Shown: piece by piece, positions 25,513-35,517 of the stretch
Position numbering within the stretch: the first letter of the stretch is position 1
How the letters are laid out: the number at the start of each line of letters is the position of its first letter
DNA from: [Actinobacillus] rossii
GTDB taxonomy: Bacteria > Pseudomonadota > Gammaproteobacteria > Enterobacterales > Pasteurellaceae
NCBI GenBank assembly: GCA_900444965.1
Contig: UFRQ01000003.1
Location: 2,542,001 to 2,606,000 of the forward strand
Length of the DNA: 64,000 bases
Direction of reading: 5' to 3'
The notes under the pieces: generated by a model
The model's input: the letters and a program-made list of their open reading frames with translations, nothing else
Told to the model about the DNA's origin: nothing
Databases searched by the model: none
Made by a program: the position numbers and the translations under genes

Positions 25513-27291
25513 TTAAAATGAATACCCAATATTAAAAGCAGCATAAAGATTTGAGGTTTTAAATCCATTTGGTTTAATAATGGGTTTACCAAGTGAAACA
25601 TCATAATAAAACCCTTTTAATCCACCACGTATGCCGAGTACACTGCCTACAAGGACGTTACCTAACTGGTCTCGAACTGACCGACCCGATACGCGCCCAG
25701 CATCAATGCCTGTATAAAGCCATTGATTTGAACCTAACATATTCCAGCTTAATTCATTACGGGTCAACCAACCACGTTCACCTGTTAAAGTAAGCTCACC
25801 GTCAAAGCCACGCACTGTATAACGTCCACCAAGACTAAAACGATCTTGCATAATCAAGGGGGTTTTATTCCATTGCGCCGACCATTCTGTTGAAAAACGA
25901 AATTCTTGATTACCAACGTTAAAAGGTTGTAAATAACTGAATGTAGCAGTCATTATGACAGGGCGTGATGTGCCTTCATGCCATAATTCTTCGGGAGCTG
26001 GCATGGCGCCACGTGCACCTGTGCCACGTTTATAGTTAAAACTTATATCAAGAATCCCTCGGTTAAAATATTCACGGTGAGTAATGCCAGCTTCCCAACC
26101 TGCCATACGGCGACGTTGGACGTCTATTTCAGCATCATCAATATAGTTTGAAGATTGACGCGACCAAAGCGAGCCGTAAATCGATGTTTTACGTGAGCTA
26201 TCGCGATAGAGCAAATAAGATAGGGTTAATTTATCTGTTGTGCTTTCACCTGAATAAATATAGTTGGTAAAGGGACCCGCAAGTTCTTGGTGGTAATTAT
26301 TTTGGCTGTGACTAAAACGTAAATCCCAATAGCCAAAAGGAATGCTGTAATACAAATTCCAGTTTTTGCTGGCGCGTTGTCCTTTATCATCAGAATGACG
26401 TTTTATGGCGTGGGTAAAGCTAGCATAAAATAAATCATTAGCCGAGAAGATATTATCCCAAGAAAGAGTTGCAGAGCCTTGTAATTTACCTGTGGATTTA
26501 GAGCCACTATTATCTAAGCTAAGTCTTAAGCGAAAAGGAAAATTTTGTGCGTAAGTCACTAATAAGTCACTATCACCCGCGTCTGCATCTTGGGCGTTGC
26601 TTGGTTGGATTTCAATATTGGCATCCGCTGTCGGTGAACGTTTAAGATTTTCTAAACTTTGCTCAATATCACGTAAATTGAGCAAATCTCCTGAATCAAA
26701 AGTAAACCCTGTCCAGCTGTGCAAACGGGTAAATCGTGGCGTATCGCCTACATCAGATACAATAATATTTTTAATTTTCCCAGGAATAACTATCAGCACT
26801 AATTCGCCTTGACTAAGGTTTTGTTCTGGCACAACCACGCGTGTTGTTACATAACCTTTTTCAATAATGCGGTTTTGTACTTGAGAAACAATGGCATTAA
26901 TGCCTTTTGTGCCAATGCAAAGAGGAAGTTTACCTAATAGTGTTTGTACAGTTTTAGTGAGTTCAAGTTGAAATTGAGAGGGTTGATGCTGATTGTCAGC
27001 AGAATAATCAAGTAGCGAGATTTTATAAATATCAAAGCACGGCTTTTCATCTGTGGGAAATTTGCCAGTGCTATTAGAGGTAATATCTAAACGAACATCA
27101 GGGCGAGGTTGCAACTGTGCTTGTTGCGCTGAATTTTGTTGCTGTTGGCGTTGTTGATGCTGAGCATCAATTTGATTGAAATTAGGTTCATTCGGTGCCG
27201 ATAATGTAGAAAATGGGAGAAATAATCCCATAACTCCCATTATTTGTGATGATAATTTCTTCTTTTTCCCTAATTTTCTATTCAAATTCAT
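25513..27291 (-). CDS. TpsB outer-membrane transporter (FhaC/ShlB/CdiB family)
   Basis: This 592-residue protein is the pore partner that recognises the TPS domain of the exoprotein and passes it to the cell surface. It has an N-terminal signal (MGVMGLFLPFSTLSA), a Gln-rich linker, POTRA domains (about residues 80-240) and a 16-strand beta barrel. The conserved loop-6 motif VRGFDG lies at residues 493-498, and the C-terminal Phe is typical of outer-membrane barrels. The ATG is preceded by GGGGTGA. The exoprotein gene starts 52 bp downstream, so they form a tpsB-tpsA operon. Length and motifs are normal for the family. Confidence 0.93.
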   Translation of the reverse strand: MNLNRKLGKKKKLSSQIMGVMGLFLPFSTLSAPNEPNFNQIDAQHQQRQQQQNSAQQAQLQPRPDVRLDITSNSTGKFPTDEKPCFDIYKISLLDYSADNQHQPSQFQLELTKTVQTLLGKLPLCIGTKGINAIVSQVQNRIIEKGYVTTRVVVPEQNLSQGELVLIVIPGKIKNIIVSDVGDTPRFTRLHSWTGFTFDSGDLLNLRDIEQSLENLKRSPTADANIEIQPSNAQDADAGDSDLLVTYAQNFPFRLRLSLDNSGSKSTGKLQGSATLSWDNIFSANDLFYASFTHAIKRHSDDKGQRASKNWNLYYSIPFGYWDLRFSHSQNNYHQELAGPFTNYIYSGESTTDKLTLSYLLYRDSSRKTSIYGSLWSRQSSNYIDDAEIDVQRRRMAGWEAGITHREYFNRGILDISFNYKRGTGARGAMPAPEELWHEGTSRPVIMTATFSYLQPFNVGNQEFRFSTEWSAQWNKTPLIMQDRFSLGGRYTVRGFDGELTLTGERGWLTRNELSWNMLGSNQWLYTGIDAGRVSGRSVRDQLGNVLVGSVLGIRGGLKGFYYDVSLGKPIIKPNGFKTSNLYAAFNIGYSF

Positions 27292-27978
27292 ACAACTTAT
27301 TTCACCCCGTTAAGAATACCTTCAAATCATTTTATCTTAATTAAAAAACATATATTCATCAATCCCTTATACAAGTATTTTTCGTCTTTGCAGGCCATTC
27401 ATCAAATTAAGAAAATAGTTTGTAGAAATATTTCCGATGCAGGGAAACCTCTACCCATTTCAGCTATTCCGCTTTATTTTTTAGCTAGACTAACTACAAG
27501 TTATTTCACCTATGTAGCATTAGAAACTAAATCGATATTCTTAGGATGTTTCTTCATTACTTGCGCCATATTATTGACATATTTTCTTGATACGTTTGTC
27601 GTTTGACTACTCAAAATTTATAAACAAAAACTGGCTTTATTGCGTTTCAAATTAATGGGTTTGATATAGAGAAAATACCTGACTTTTTTACCATTAGGTT
27701 AAATTTCAAGGTTGAAACCCAATCCATTAGAGAATGGATGAGTTTTTTTGCTTTAGGTTTAGCATTTTGAATTTTAAAAACAGTGAGTGGCATAGCAAGT
27801 TTTGGCATTTTCATCTCTTTTGAGTATTAGCAAAAAATAGTCTAAAAAATAACTGCCAAAGACGGTAGCAAAAAACAGAAAAATAATGAAACAACTTGAA
27901 ATTATAAGAAGTATAGAAAACCCGAGAACACTAGATTAGAAAGAACTGGAGTTATTGGAAAGTCAATGAAAAAAAGAA
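27292..27978. other. Gene-poor AT-rich region between tpsB and tRNA-Ser
   Basis: No convincing gene is visible. The only frame of note is 27388-27606 on the plus strand: 72 residues, TTG start, no ribosome binding site, hydrophobic (LYFLARLTTSYFTYVAL). It may be a relic of a membrane protein or chance. A small palindrome occurs at CCATTAGAGAATGG (about 27723-27736). The tpsB promoter should lie in the first ~100 bp, but I cannot pick its boxes with confidence. Confidence 0.5.
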
Positions 27979-28068
27979 TGGCGGAAGAACTGAGATTCGA
28001 ACTCAGGGTGGACTCGCATCCACGCCGGTTTTCAAGACCGGTGCATTCAACCGCTCTGCCATTCTTCC
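27979..28068 (-). tRNA. tRNA-Ser(UGA)
   Basis: On the minus strand the sequence GGAAGAATGGCAGAGCGG opens a 90-nt class II tRNA with encoded CCA. The anticodon loop CTTGAAA gives anticodon UGA. A long variable arm (GTGGATGCGAGTCCAC) and the T-loop GTTCGAATC follow. The acceptor stem GGAAGAA pairs with TTCTTCC, then discriminator G. This matches the enterobacterial tRNA-Ser(UGA) layout. Confidence 0.96.
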
Positions 28069-28200
28069 GCGGTTAACGGTGGTGAATGATACGGATTTCA
28101 CTCAACCCTGTCAAGCAAGAAAATGAAAAAACTGTTTGATTGCTGTTTTTTAAATCAATTGAAAATTAACCGCACTTTTAAGAGATTCGCTTTCAATCAT

Positions 28201-28227
28201 AAAAAAAGCGCCCAAATTGGACGCTTT
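28201..28227 (-). terminator. Rho-independent terminator of rpsO
   Basis: On the minus strand, CAAAGCGTCC and GGGCGCTTT form a stem with an AATTT loop, followed by a run of seven T. It lies about 20 bp after the rpsO stop codon. Confidence 0.85.
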
Positions 28228-28248
28228 GAAATCGGTAATATTTGAAAA

Positions 28249-28518
28249 TTAGCGACGTAAACCTAAACGTGCGATAGTTTCAGAATATTTAGCTAAATCA
28301 GTACGTTTTAAGTAGTCTAATAATTTACGACGACGAGAAACCATACGTAATAAGCCACGACGACCGTGGTGGTCTTTTTTATGCTCAGCAAAGTGACCTT
28401 GAAGGTGGTTGATTTGAGCTGTTAATAATGCGATTTGAACTTCTGATGAACCAGTATCTTTCGCATCACGACCGAATTCTGCAACGATTGCAGCTTTTTG
28501 TTCTACGCTTAGAGACAT
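28249..28518 (-). CDS. rpsO: 30S ribosomal protein S15
   Basis: This 89-residue protein is the normal length for S15, the primary binder of the central domain of 16S rRNA. Recognisable family segments are [29 protein letters not shown] and the end [15 protein letters not shown] precedes the ATG. In many gammaproteobacteria it sits next to pnp; here pnp is about 26 kb away, so the two are not in one operon. It appears to be a single-gene transcript with its own terminator. Confidence 0.97.
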   Translation of the reverse strand: MSLSVEQKAAIVAEFGRDAKDTGSSEVQIALLTAQINHLQGHFAEHKKDHHGRRGLLRMVSRRRKLLDYLKRTDLAKYSETIARLGLRR

Positions 28519-28629
28519 TTTTTACTCCTAAAAAGTAAGTTAATAATACATCGTTCGCCGATCTCTAATTCAGCGACGACAAGGAAGTGTGTATTTTAAA
28601 CACAAATAGAGAAAATGCAATCTTTTATC

Positions 28630-28672
28630 AAAGTGCGGTCGGAAAAATTTCTATTTTCTAACCGCACTTTTT
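28630..28672 (-). terminator. Inverted uptake-signal pair downstream of acnB
   Basis: AAAGTGCGGT and ACCGCACTTTTT form a stem across a 21-base loop, 9 bp after the acnB stop. Paired uptake signals acting as terminators are common in Pasteurellaceae. The loop is rather large, so termination efficiency is uncertain. Confidence 0.55.
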
Positions 28673-28680
28673 CTATGACA

Positions 28681-31287
28681 TTAAACCACTTGTTGGAAAA
28701 TTACATTATCGGCTTTTTTCAAATAGGTGCTGATTTCATTGAAATTCATATAACGATAAACATCGTCTTTTTCTTTCTGTAAATCCGCCACATAAGTGAG
28801 ATATTCCGCAGGCGTTGGTAATTTACCTAGCAATGCCGCAACGGCTGCCAATTCAGCAGAGGCGAGATACACATTGGCACCTTGCCCCAAACGGTTCGGG
28901 AAGTTCCGAGTAGAGGTTGAAACCACCGTGGCTTTATCCGCCACCCGTGCTTGGTTGCCCATACAAAGTGAGCAACCCGGCATTTCAACGCGTGCACCAC
29001 TTTTACCATAAATGCTGTAATAACCTTCTTCCGTTAACAATGCTGCATCCATTTTGGTTGGCGGCGCCACCCATAAACGGGTTGGGATCATCCCTTTGAA
29101 TTGATTAAGTAATTTACCTGCAGCGCGGAAATGACCAATATTAGTCATACAAGATCCGATAAACACTTCATCGATTTTATCACCCTGTACTTCCGATAAC
29201 AAACGGGCATCATCTGGATCATTTGGCGCACACACAATCGGTTCTTTGATTTCATCTAAATTAATCTCAATCACTGCTGCATATTCTGCGTCTTTATCCG
29301 CTTCTAACAACGTTGGATTCGCAAGCCAATTTTCCATGGCTTTTACGCGGCGTTCCAGTGTGCGTGCGTCACCATAACCTTCAGCAATCATCCATTTCAA
29401 CAAAGTAATATTGGAATTGAGATATTCAATAATCGGCTCTTTATTGAGCTTAATAGTACAAGCCGCCGCTGAACGTTCCGCCGACGCATCTGAAAGCTCA
29501 AAAGCTTGTTCCACTTTTAAGTCTTCCAATCCTTCAATTTCCAAAATTCGACCTGAAAAAATATTTTTCTTGCCTTGTTTTTCAACGGTGAGCAAACCTT
29601 GTTGGATAGCAAAATACGGAATAGCGTGGACTAAATCGCGTAAAGTAATGCCTTCTTGCATTTTGCCTGTAAAACGCACTAACACAGATTCAGGCATATC
29701 TAATGGCATAACGCCGGTTGCTGCCGCAAAAGCCACTAAGCCTGAACCTGCTGGGAATGAAATGCCGATTGGAAAACGCGTATGGGAATCACCGCCGGTT
29801 CCAACAGTATCCGGTAATAACATACGATTGAGCCACGAGTGGATCACTCCATCCCCCGGACGCAAGGACACACCGCCACGGTTCATAATAAAATCAGGCA
29901 AAGTGTGATGCGTGACTACATCCACAGGTTTTGGATAAGCAGCAGTATGACAGAACGATTGCATCACAAGATCCGCCGAGAAACCTAAACAAGCTAAATC
30001 TTTTAGCTCATCGCGTGTCATTGGGCCCGTAGTATCTTGTGATCCCACCGAGGTCATACGAGGTTCGCAATATTGCCCTGGACGAATGCCATCCACACCA
30101 CAAGCGCGTCCCACCATTTTCTGTGCTAAGGTAAATCCTTTGTGATTTTCCACCGCACTTTGTGGTTTCACAAAAATATCACTTTCAGGTAATCCCAACG
30201 CCACGCGCGCTTTATGGGTTAAACCACGACCAATAATCAGCGGAATACGTCCACCCGCACGGACTTCATCTAATAATACGTCTGTTTTTAAGCTAAATTC
30301 TGCAATCACATTGTCCGTATCATGAACACAAATTTTGCCTGCATAAGGGTAAATATCAATGACATCGCCCATATTTAAACGACTCACATCCACTTCTATC
30401 GGCAATGCTCCCGCATCTTCTAAGGTATTAAAGAAAATCGGGGCAATTTTTCCTCCCAACACAATACCGCCTGCGCGTTTGTTTGGAATATAGGGAATAT
30501 CTTCGCCCATAAACCAAAGCACCGAGTTAGTCGCCGATTTTCGTGACGATCCTGTCCCGACCACATCGCCCACATAAGCTAACGGAAAACCTTTTTGTTT
30601 TAAGGTTTCAATTTGTTGAATTGGCCCCACTTGGGTTGGCTCATCCGGCACGATCCCCTCGCGTGGCATTTTTAACATCGCTTTGGCGTGTAACGGAATA
30701 TCCGGGCGCGACCACGCATCTTGCGCAGGTGAAAGATCATCTGTATTGGTTTCCCCGGACACTTTAAACACTGTCACGGTTAATTTTTCTGCTAATTTCG
30801 GACGAGACGTAAACCATTCCGCATTCGCCCAAGATTGCAATATTTGCTGTGCATACACATTGCCTTGTTCAGCACGGGATTGAACGTCGTGAAAATTATC
30901 AAACATCAGCAAAGTGCGAGATAATTCTTCTGCCGCAATTGGCGCCAGTTTGGCGTCATCAAGTGCGGTCAAAAGTGGATCAATATTGTAACCACCTTGC
31001 ATTTTACCCAAAATTTTCACCGCACTTTCCGCTGAAATTAATGGGCAAACCACATCCCCTTTACTCAACGCAGATAAAAATGACGCTTTCACATAAGCCG
31101 CTTCATCCACGCCGGCAGGAATACGCGTTTCAAATAATTCCAGTAAATAGGTTTCTTTTCCTTGCGGCGGATTTTTTAATAATTCAATCAATTGCGCCGT
31201 TTGCTCCGCATTTAACGGTTGCGGCACAATCCCTAATTTGGCACGTTCATCAACCTGTTTTTGATAGTCTAATAGAAAGTCTGACAT
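28681..31287 (-). CDS. acnB: Bifunctional aconitate hydratase 2 / 2-methylisocitrate dehydratase
   Basis: This 868-residue enzyme isomerises citrate to isocitrate in the TCA cycle. The start is the ATG of [14 protein letters not shown], with AAGGAG five bases before it; a GTG two codons earlier falls at the ribosome binding site. The N-terminal HEAT-like and swivel domains of the AcnB type are present ([13 protein letters not shown] near the swivel). The [4Fe-4S] ligands are seen as [13 protein letters not shown] and CSLCMGNQ. Length fits E. coli AcnB. It begins 9 bp after the icd stop, so icd-acnB form an operon. Uptake-signal cores occur inside the gene. Confidence 0.97.
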   Translation of the reverse strand: MSDFLLDYQKQVDERAKLGIVPQPLNAEQTAQLIELLKNPPQGKETYLLELFETRIPAGVDEAAYVKASFLSALSKGDVVCPLISAESAVKILGKMQGGYNIDPLLTALDDAKLAPIAAEELSRTLLMFDNFHDVQSRAEQGNVYAQQILQSWANAEWFTSRPKLAEKLTVTVFKVSGETNTDDLSPAQDAWSRPDIPLHAKAMLKMPREGIVPDEPTQVGPIQQIETLKQKGFPLAYVGDVVGTGSSRKSATNSVLWFMGEDIPYIPNKRAGGIVLGGKIAPIFFNTLEDAGALPIEVDVSRLNMGDVIDIYPYAGKICVHDTDNVIAEFSLKTDVLLDEVRAGGRIPLIIGRGLTHKARVALGLPESDIFVKPQSAVENHKGFTLAQKMVGRACGVDGIRPGQYCEPRMTSVGSQDTTGPMTRDELKDLACLGFSADLVMQSFCHTAAYPKPVDVVTHHTLPDFIMNRGGVSLRPGDGVIHSWLNRMLLPDTVGTGGDSHTRFPIGISFPAGSGLVAFAAATGVMPLDMPESVLVRFTGKMQEGITLRDLVHAIPYFAIQQGLLTVEKQGKKNIFSGRILEIEGLEDLKVEQAFELSDASAERSAAACTIKLNKEPIIEYLNSNITLLKWMIAEGYGDARTLERRVKAMENWLANPTLLEADKDAEYAAVIEINLDEIKEPIVCAPNDPDDARLLSEVQGDKIDEVFIGSCMTNIGHFRAAGKLLNQFKGMIPTRLWVAPPTKMDAALLTEEGYYSIYGKSGARVEMPGCSLCMGNQARVADKATVVSTSTRNFPNRLGQGANVYLASAELAAVAALLGKLPTPAEYLTYVADLQKEKDDVYRYMNFNEISTYLKKADNVIFQQVV

Positions 31288-31296
31288 AGCCACTCC

Positions 31297-32544
31297 TTAC
31301 ATATTCGCGATAATATCTTGTGCGAACTCAGAGGTTGATCGCAACGTTGCGCCTTCAAGCATTTCCGCAAAATCGAAGGTCACGGTTTTATCTGCAATGG
31401 TTTTGGACACGGCTTTCACCACAAGATCTGCCGCTTCAGTCCAACCTAAATGACGCAACATCATTTCACCACTTAGAATCAATGAACCCGGGTTGCCTTT
31501 ATTTTGCCCTGCAATTTTTGGCGCTGTACCGTGAGTGGCTTCAAAGATCGCTGCATCATCGCCAATATTCGCCCCCGGGGAAATACCAATACCGCCCACT
31601 TGCGCCGCCAGTGCATCGGAAATGTAATCGCCGTTAAGATTTAATGTGGCAATCACATCGTAATCTGCAGGATGTAATAACACTTCCTGTAAAAACGCAT
31701 CGGCAATGCAATCTTTAATCACAATCTCACGTCCTGTATTTGGATTGGTTAAGCGCATCCAAGGGCCTTGATCAATTAAGGTCGCGCCAAATTCTTGCGC
31801 CACTTGATAACCCCATTCTTTAAATGCCCCTTCAGTAAATTTCATAATATTACCTTTATGTACTAAAGTGAGCGAAGTGCGGTCATTATCAATCACATAT
31901 TGCAACGCAGCTCGAACTAAACGTTGTGTACCTTGTTTGGAAACAGGTTTAATCCCAATACCACAATCTTCCGTAAAACGGATTTTTTTCACGCCCATTT
32001 CTTGTTGCAAAAATTGGATCACTTTATTAGCTTCAGGGGATCCTGCCACCCATTCCACGCCCGCATAAATATCTTCTGAATTTTCGCGGAAAATCACCAT
32101 ATTCACTAACTCTGGATGTTTCACTGGACTTGGCGTGCCGTCATAATAACGAATCGGGCGCAAGCAATTATACAAATCCAAACCTTGACGCATCGCCACG
32201 TTCAAAGAACGAATGCCTCCGCCAACTGGAGTCATTAAAGGACCTTTAATGGCAACGTGGTAGTCGCGAATAAAGTCTAAAGTCTCAGCTGGCAACCACG
32301 TATTTTCACCATAAATTTCATTAGCTTTACTGCCAGCATAAATTTCCATCCATGAAATTTTGCATTTGCCTTGATAAGCTTTTTCTACCGCGGCATCAAT
32401 CACTACCTGCATCGCTGGCGTCACATCAACACCAATCCCATCACCTTCAATAAAAGGAATGATCGGATTATTGGGTACTTGAAGTGAACCGTTAGTGGCA
32501 ATTTGAATTTTTTCACCTTGAGGAATTTGAACGTTGGATTGCAT
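31297..32544 (-). CDS. icd: Isocitrate dehydrogenase (NADP-type fold, altered cofactor-site residues)
   Basis: The enzyme oxidatively decarboxylates isocitrate to 2-oxoglutarate. The start is the ATG of [14 protein letters not shown] (TAGGAG eight bases upstream), giving 415 residues, as in E. coli Icd (416); an upstream in-frame start lacks support. Substrate and Mg sites are conserved ([38 protein letters not shown]). The cofactor region reads [13 protein letters not shown] and VTFDFAEML where E. coli, as I recall it, has APKYAG and VTYDFERLM. Lys344 is kept, but Tyr345, Tyr391 and Arg395 are replaced by Ile, Phe and Glu. Cofactor preference may therefore be shifted. It is co-transcribed with acnB and divergent from gltA. 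Confidence 0.96.
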   Translation of the reverse strand: MQSNVQIPQGEKIQIATNGSLQVPNNPIIPFIEGDGIGVDVTPAMQVVIDAAVEKAYQGKCKISWMEIYAGSKANEIYGENTWLPAETLDFIRDYHVAIKGPLMTPVGGGIRSLNVAMRQGLDLYNCLRPIRYYDGTPSPVKHPELVNMVIFRENSEDIYAGVEWVAGSPEANKVIQFLQQEMGVKKIRFTEDCGIGIKPVSKQGTQRLVRAALQYVIDNDRTSLTLVHKGNIMKFTEGAFKEWGYQVAQEFGATLIDQGPWMRLTNPNTGREIVIKDCIADAFLQEVLLHPADYDVIATLNLNGDYISDALAAQVGGIGISPGANIGDDAAIFEATHGTAPKIAGQNKGNPGSLILSGEMMLRHLGWTEAADLVVKAVSKTIADKTVTFDFAEMLEGATLRSTSEFAQDIIANM

Positions 32545-32817
32545 AGAATCTCCTATTATTTTAATGTGTGGCGCATTGTGAATGATTTCCGCCAACTTAG
32601 AATGGATTAATTAGACCTTATCAGGAATTCAATGAAAAAAAAATAACTTCACATAAAAAAATCTATCTCACATTAAATATCATCTAAAAAATATTAATTA
32701 TTTTCAGCTGAAACTATTTTGCTACAAAAAACTATTGCCAACATAATTTAATTAGTGCTAATTTCAAACATAGTTTTCTAAAGAATTCTAAAAAATATCT
32801 CGTTACAGGAGAACAAT

Positions 32818-34101
32818 ATGGCAAACGCAAAAGCAACACTAACAATCAATGATAATTCCTACGATCTTAATGTTTACAAAGGGTCATTAGGCTATGAAGC
32901 CGTTGATATCCGACCGTTAACGCAAAATAAGCTCTTCGCCTATGACCCCGGTTTAGTTTCCACTGCGGTATGTGAATCGAAAATCACTTATGTTGACGGT
33001 GATAATGGTGTATTACTTTATCGCGGATACCCTATCGATCAACTGGCTGCTAACGGAGATTATCTGGAAATCAGTTATTTATTACTTTTTGGTGAGCGTC
33101 CAACCAAAGAGCAATATGAAGATTTCAGTACATTAGTACGCCGTCATACTTTGGTTCATGAACAATTAACTAAATTCTTCCAAGGTTTCCGTCGCGACTC
33201 ACACCCAATGGCAGTAATGTGTGGGGTTAGTGGTGCTTTGGCCGCGTTCTATCACGATTCAATCGATGTGAAAAAAGAAGAACACCGCGAATTAACTGCC
33301 ATTCGTTTACTCGCAAAAGTACCGACCTTAGCGGCAATGTGTTACAAATATTCTATTGGACAGCCTTTTATGTTCCCGCAAAATCATTTGTCCTACGCGG
33401 GGAATTTCTTATATATGATGTTTGCTACGCCATGCGAGCCTTATGTCGTTAACCCAGTTCTAGAACGAGCATTAGATAAAATCTTTATTCTACACGCCGA
33501 TCACGAACAAAATGCATCTACATCTACTGTACGCACAGCGGCGTCTTCTGGTGCGAACCCATTTGCTTGTATTGCTGCAGGGATTGCATCACTTTGGGGG
33601 CCGGCACATGGTGGCGCGAATGAAGCCTGTATTAATATGTTAGAAGAAATTGGCACAGTCGATCGTATTCCTGAATTTATTGCTCGTGCGAAAGATAAGA
33701 ATGATCCATTCCGTTTAATGGGCTTTGGACATCGTGTCTATAAAAACTACGACCCACGCGCCAAAGTTATGCGTAAAATTTGTCATGAAGTATTAACCGA
33801 ACTGAAAATCAACAATCCATTATTTGATGTCGCTATTGAATTAGAACGCATCGCCTTAAGCGATCCTTATTTTATCGAACACAAACTTTATCCAAATGTG
33901 GATTTCTATTCGGGTATCGTCTTAAAAGCCATTGGCATACCAACCTCTATGTTTACGGTCATGTTTGCACTTGCAAGAACCGTAGGCTGGATCGCCCACT
34001 GGAAAGAAATGTACAAACAAGGCAACTTCAAAATTGTACGCCCACGTCAAATCTACACAGGTTACACAGAACGTGACTTTCAGGCGATGGATAAATCATA
34101 G
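32818..34101 (+). CDS. gltA: Citrate synthase (type II)
   Basis: This 427-residue enzyme condenses oxaloacetate and acetyl-CoA, the entry to the TCA cycle; length equals E. coli GltA. Active-site regions are visible: the His-containing [21 protein letters not shown] and [15 protein letters not shown], with the catalytic Asp in [12 protein letters not shown]. The ribosome binding site CAGGAGAACA precedes the ATG. The 273-bp AT-rich gap to the divergent icd gene should hold both promoters. A weak candidate for gltA is TTGCCA (32735) with TAATTT (32759) at 18 bp. With icd and acnB the first three TCA steps are clustered. Confidence 0.97.
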   Translation: MANAKATLTINDNSYDLNVYKGSLGYEAVDIRPLTQNKLFAYDPGLVSTAVCESKITYVDGDNGVLLYRGYPIDQLAANGDYLEISYLLLFGERPTKEQYEDFSTLVRRHTLVHEQLTKFFQGFRRDSHPMAVMCGVSGALAAFYHDSIDVKKEEHRELTAIRLLAKVPTLAAMCYKYSIGQPFMFPQNHLSYAGNFLYMMFATPCEPYVVNPVLERALDKIFILHADHEQNASTSTVRTAASSGANPFACIAAGIASLWGPAHGGANEACINMLEEIGTVDRIPEFIARAKDKNDPFRLMGFGHRVYKNYDPRAKVMRKICHEVLTELKINNPLFDVAIELERIALSDPYFIEHKLYPNVDFYSGIVLKAIGIPTSMFTVMFALARTVGWIAHWKEMYKQGNFKIVRPRQIYTGYTERDFQAMDKS

Positions 34102-34120
34102 TTAGCAAATAACAAAAACA

Positions 34121-34150
34121 AAAGGCAGACAAATAGTCTGCCTTTATTGT
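34121..34150 (+). terminator. Terminator of gltA
   Basis: AAAGGCAGAC and GTCTGCCTTT form a perfect 10-bp stem with loop AAATA, 20 bp after the gltA stop, followed by a short T-rich tract (TTATTGT). Confidence 0.75.
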
Positions 34151-34200
34151 CTCAATCAGCACATTTCATGTCGCTTTACTGATTCTCTCAAGCCCACAGA

Positions 34201-35472
34201 TCATGATGCACTCAAATTCTGCAACAATTTAGTATAAATATTTACGCCTGTTAGTAATTGCTTTTCATCAATATCAAATTCTGCTTCATGATGTCCTGCT
34301 GTTCTATCTGCGCCAATAATAAAATAAATCGCTTTTCCACCATGTTCTTGTACTCGACGACCTAAAATCGTTGCATCTTCACTCGCATTAAACGGATAGC
34401 GCTGCTCTACTTTATGGATTTGCGGTTGTTCAAGGGCGATTTTTTCAATTAACTCAACTAACTCAGTATCGTTGACCATATCTACGGCTTCGCCCATAAT
34501 TTCCATTTCGTAGTCAACACCAAAACTCATTGCAACGCCTTGTGTTATTTGCGTGACTTGATCCACCATATACTGATTAATTTCCTTGTTTTCACCACGA
34601 ACTTCCAACTGAATTGTCGCTTGAGTCGGAATAACATTACGGCCTTCGCCCGCATTCAATACGCCCACATTAATTCTCGTCATACCATCACCATGACGAG
34701 AAATACCGTGCAGCTGAGTAACAGCGTGCGCCGCGGCGAGTAATGCATTTCGACCTAAATGGGGAGCTGCACCAGCATGCGCAGGTTTTCCTTTATAACG
34801 GATATCAATTTTTGTCGTTGAAAGGAAATTTTGCAAATTAGAAATAACTGTGCCTGAAGTTGCACAAAAACTAATATGCGAACTCGCAAAATAGTTAGCA
34901 TCATCAATGACGCCACTCGCAGCGATAGCTGCCGCTCCCCGTACACCTTCTTCAGCGGGTTGAAACACAATTTTTACTTTACCAACGAGTTTATCTTTAT
35001 TTTGAGAAATCCAAAGCGCAGTACCTAAACCCATGGTAATATGGGCATCATGCCCACAGGCATGCATAAAGCCATCATTCAATGAATTAAAGCCAAGTGC
35101 GGTCGGAATATGCGTTGGATTTTTACTTTCCATTACATTGACACAGTCAATATCAAAACGTAGAGCGATAGTTTTACCAGGCTTACCAGAATCAAATACC
35201 GCAACACAACCAGTATATCCATCCATTTTCTCTAGCCATTTTTCTTTGGCACCATAAGCTTTTGCATTGACTAATCCCTTTTCGACTATTGTTTTTTGAC
35301 GCCCTCGGACAAACGCTTCATTAATAATTTGTTTCCCCATTAAAATCTCAAAACCCATTTCTTCCAAATAATCAGCAATACGGCTTGTTGTCCAGAATTC
35401 TGACCAGCCGATTTCAGGGAAACGATGAAATTCTCTGCGCCAGCTCATTAATTGTTCTAATGTCACGCTCAT
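34201..35472 (-). CDS. M20-family metallopeptidase / AbgA-like amidohydrolase
   Basis: This 423-residue enzyme most resembles AbgA, the p-aminobenzoyl-glutamate hydrolase subunit A, and N-acyl amino acid hydrolases. The ATG of MSVTLEQLMSWRRE has AAGGAG eight bases upstream; the longer frame start is unlikely. Family motifs include HRFPEIGWSEF, HACGHDAH, QPAEEGVRGA, HAGAAPHLGRNALL and a late GHHEAEFD (metal-binding His). Two metal ions are expected at the active site. It is third in the pepE-dcuC-abgA-like operon, which suggests a role in using peptides or acyl-amino acids. The exact substrate cannot be read from sequence; neither AbgB nor AbgT is nearby. Confidence 0.82.
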   Translation of the reverse strand: MSVTLEQLMSWRREFHRFPEIGWSEFWTTSRIADYLEEMGFEILMGKQIINEAFVRGRQKTIVEKGLVNAKAYGAKEKWLEKMDGYTGCVAVFDSGKPGKTIALRFDIDCVNVMESKNPTHIPTALGFNSLNDGFMHACGHDAHITMGLGTALWISQNKDKLVGKVKIVFQPAEEGVRGAAAIAASGVIDDANYFASSHISFCATSGTVISNLQNFLSTTKIDIRYKGKPAHAGAAPHLGRNALLAAAHAVTQLHGISRHGDGMTRINVGVLNAGEGRNVIPTQATIQLEVRGENKEINQYMVDQVTQITQGVAMSFGVDYEMEIMGEAVDMVNDTELVELIEKIALEQPQIHKVEQRYPFNASEDATILGRRVQEHGGKAIYFIIGADRTAGHHEAEFDIDEKQLLTGVNIYTKLLQNLSAS

Positions 35473-35486
35473 ACAAAACTCCTTAT

Positions 35487-35512
35487 AAAAAGACCGCACT
35501 TTGGCGGTCTTA
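35487..35512 (-). terminator. Uptake-signal hairpin between dcuC-like and abgA-like genes
   Basis: On the minus strand AAGACCGCC and GCGGTCTT pair around AAAGT, followed by TTTTTATAAGG. The T run merges with the ribosome binding site of the abgA-like gene. It could act as a partial terminator that lowers expression of the last gene of the operon. Confidence 0.6.
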
Positions 35513-35517
35513 TATGA

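Noticed and set aside
27388..27606. 72-codon hydrophobic frame as a real gene
   Set aside because: TTG start, no ribosome binding site and no family likeness; listed only as content of the gene-poor region.
29411..29908. 165-codon open frame on the plus strand inside acnB
   Set aside because: It lies antisense to strongly conserved acnB coding sequence, has no ribosome binding site and no recognisable motif.
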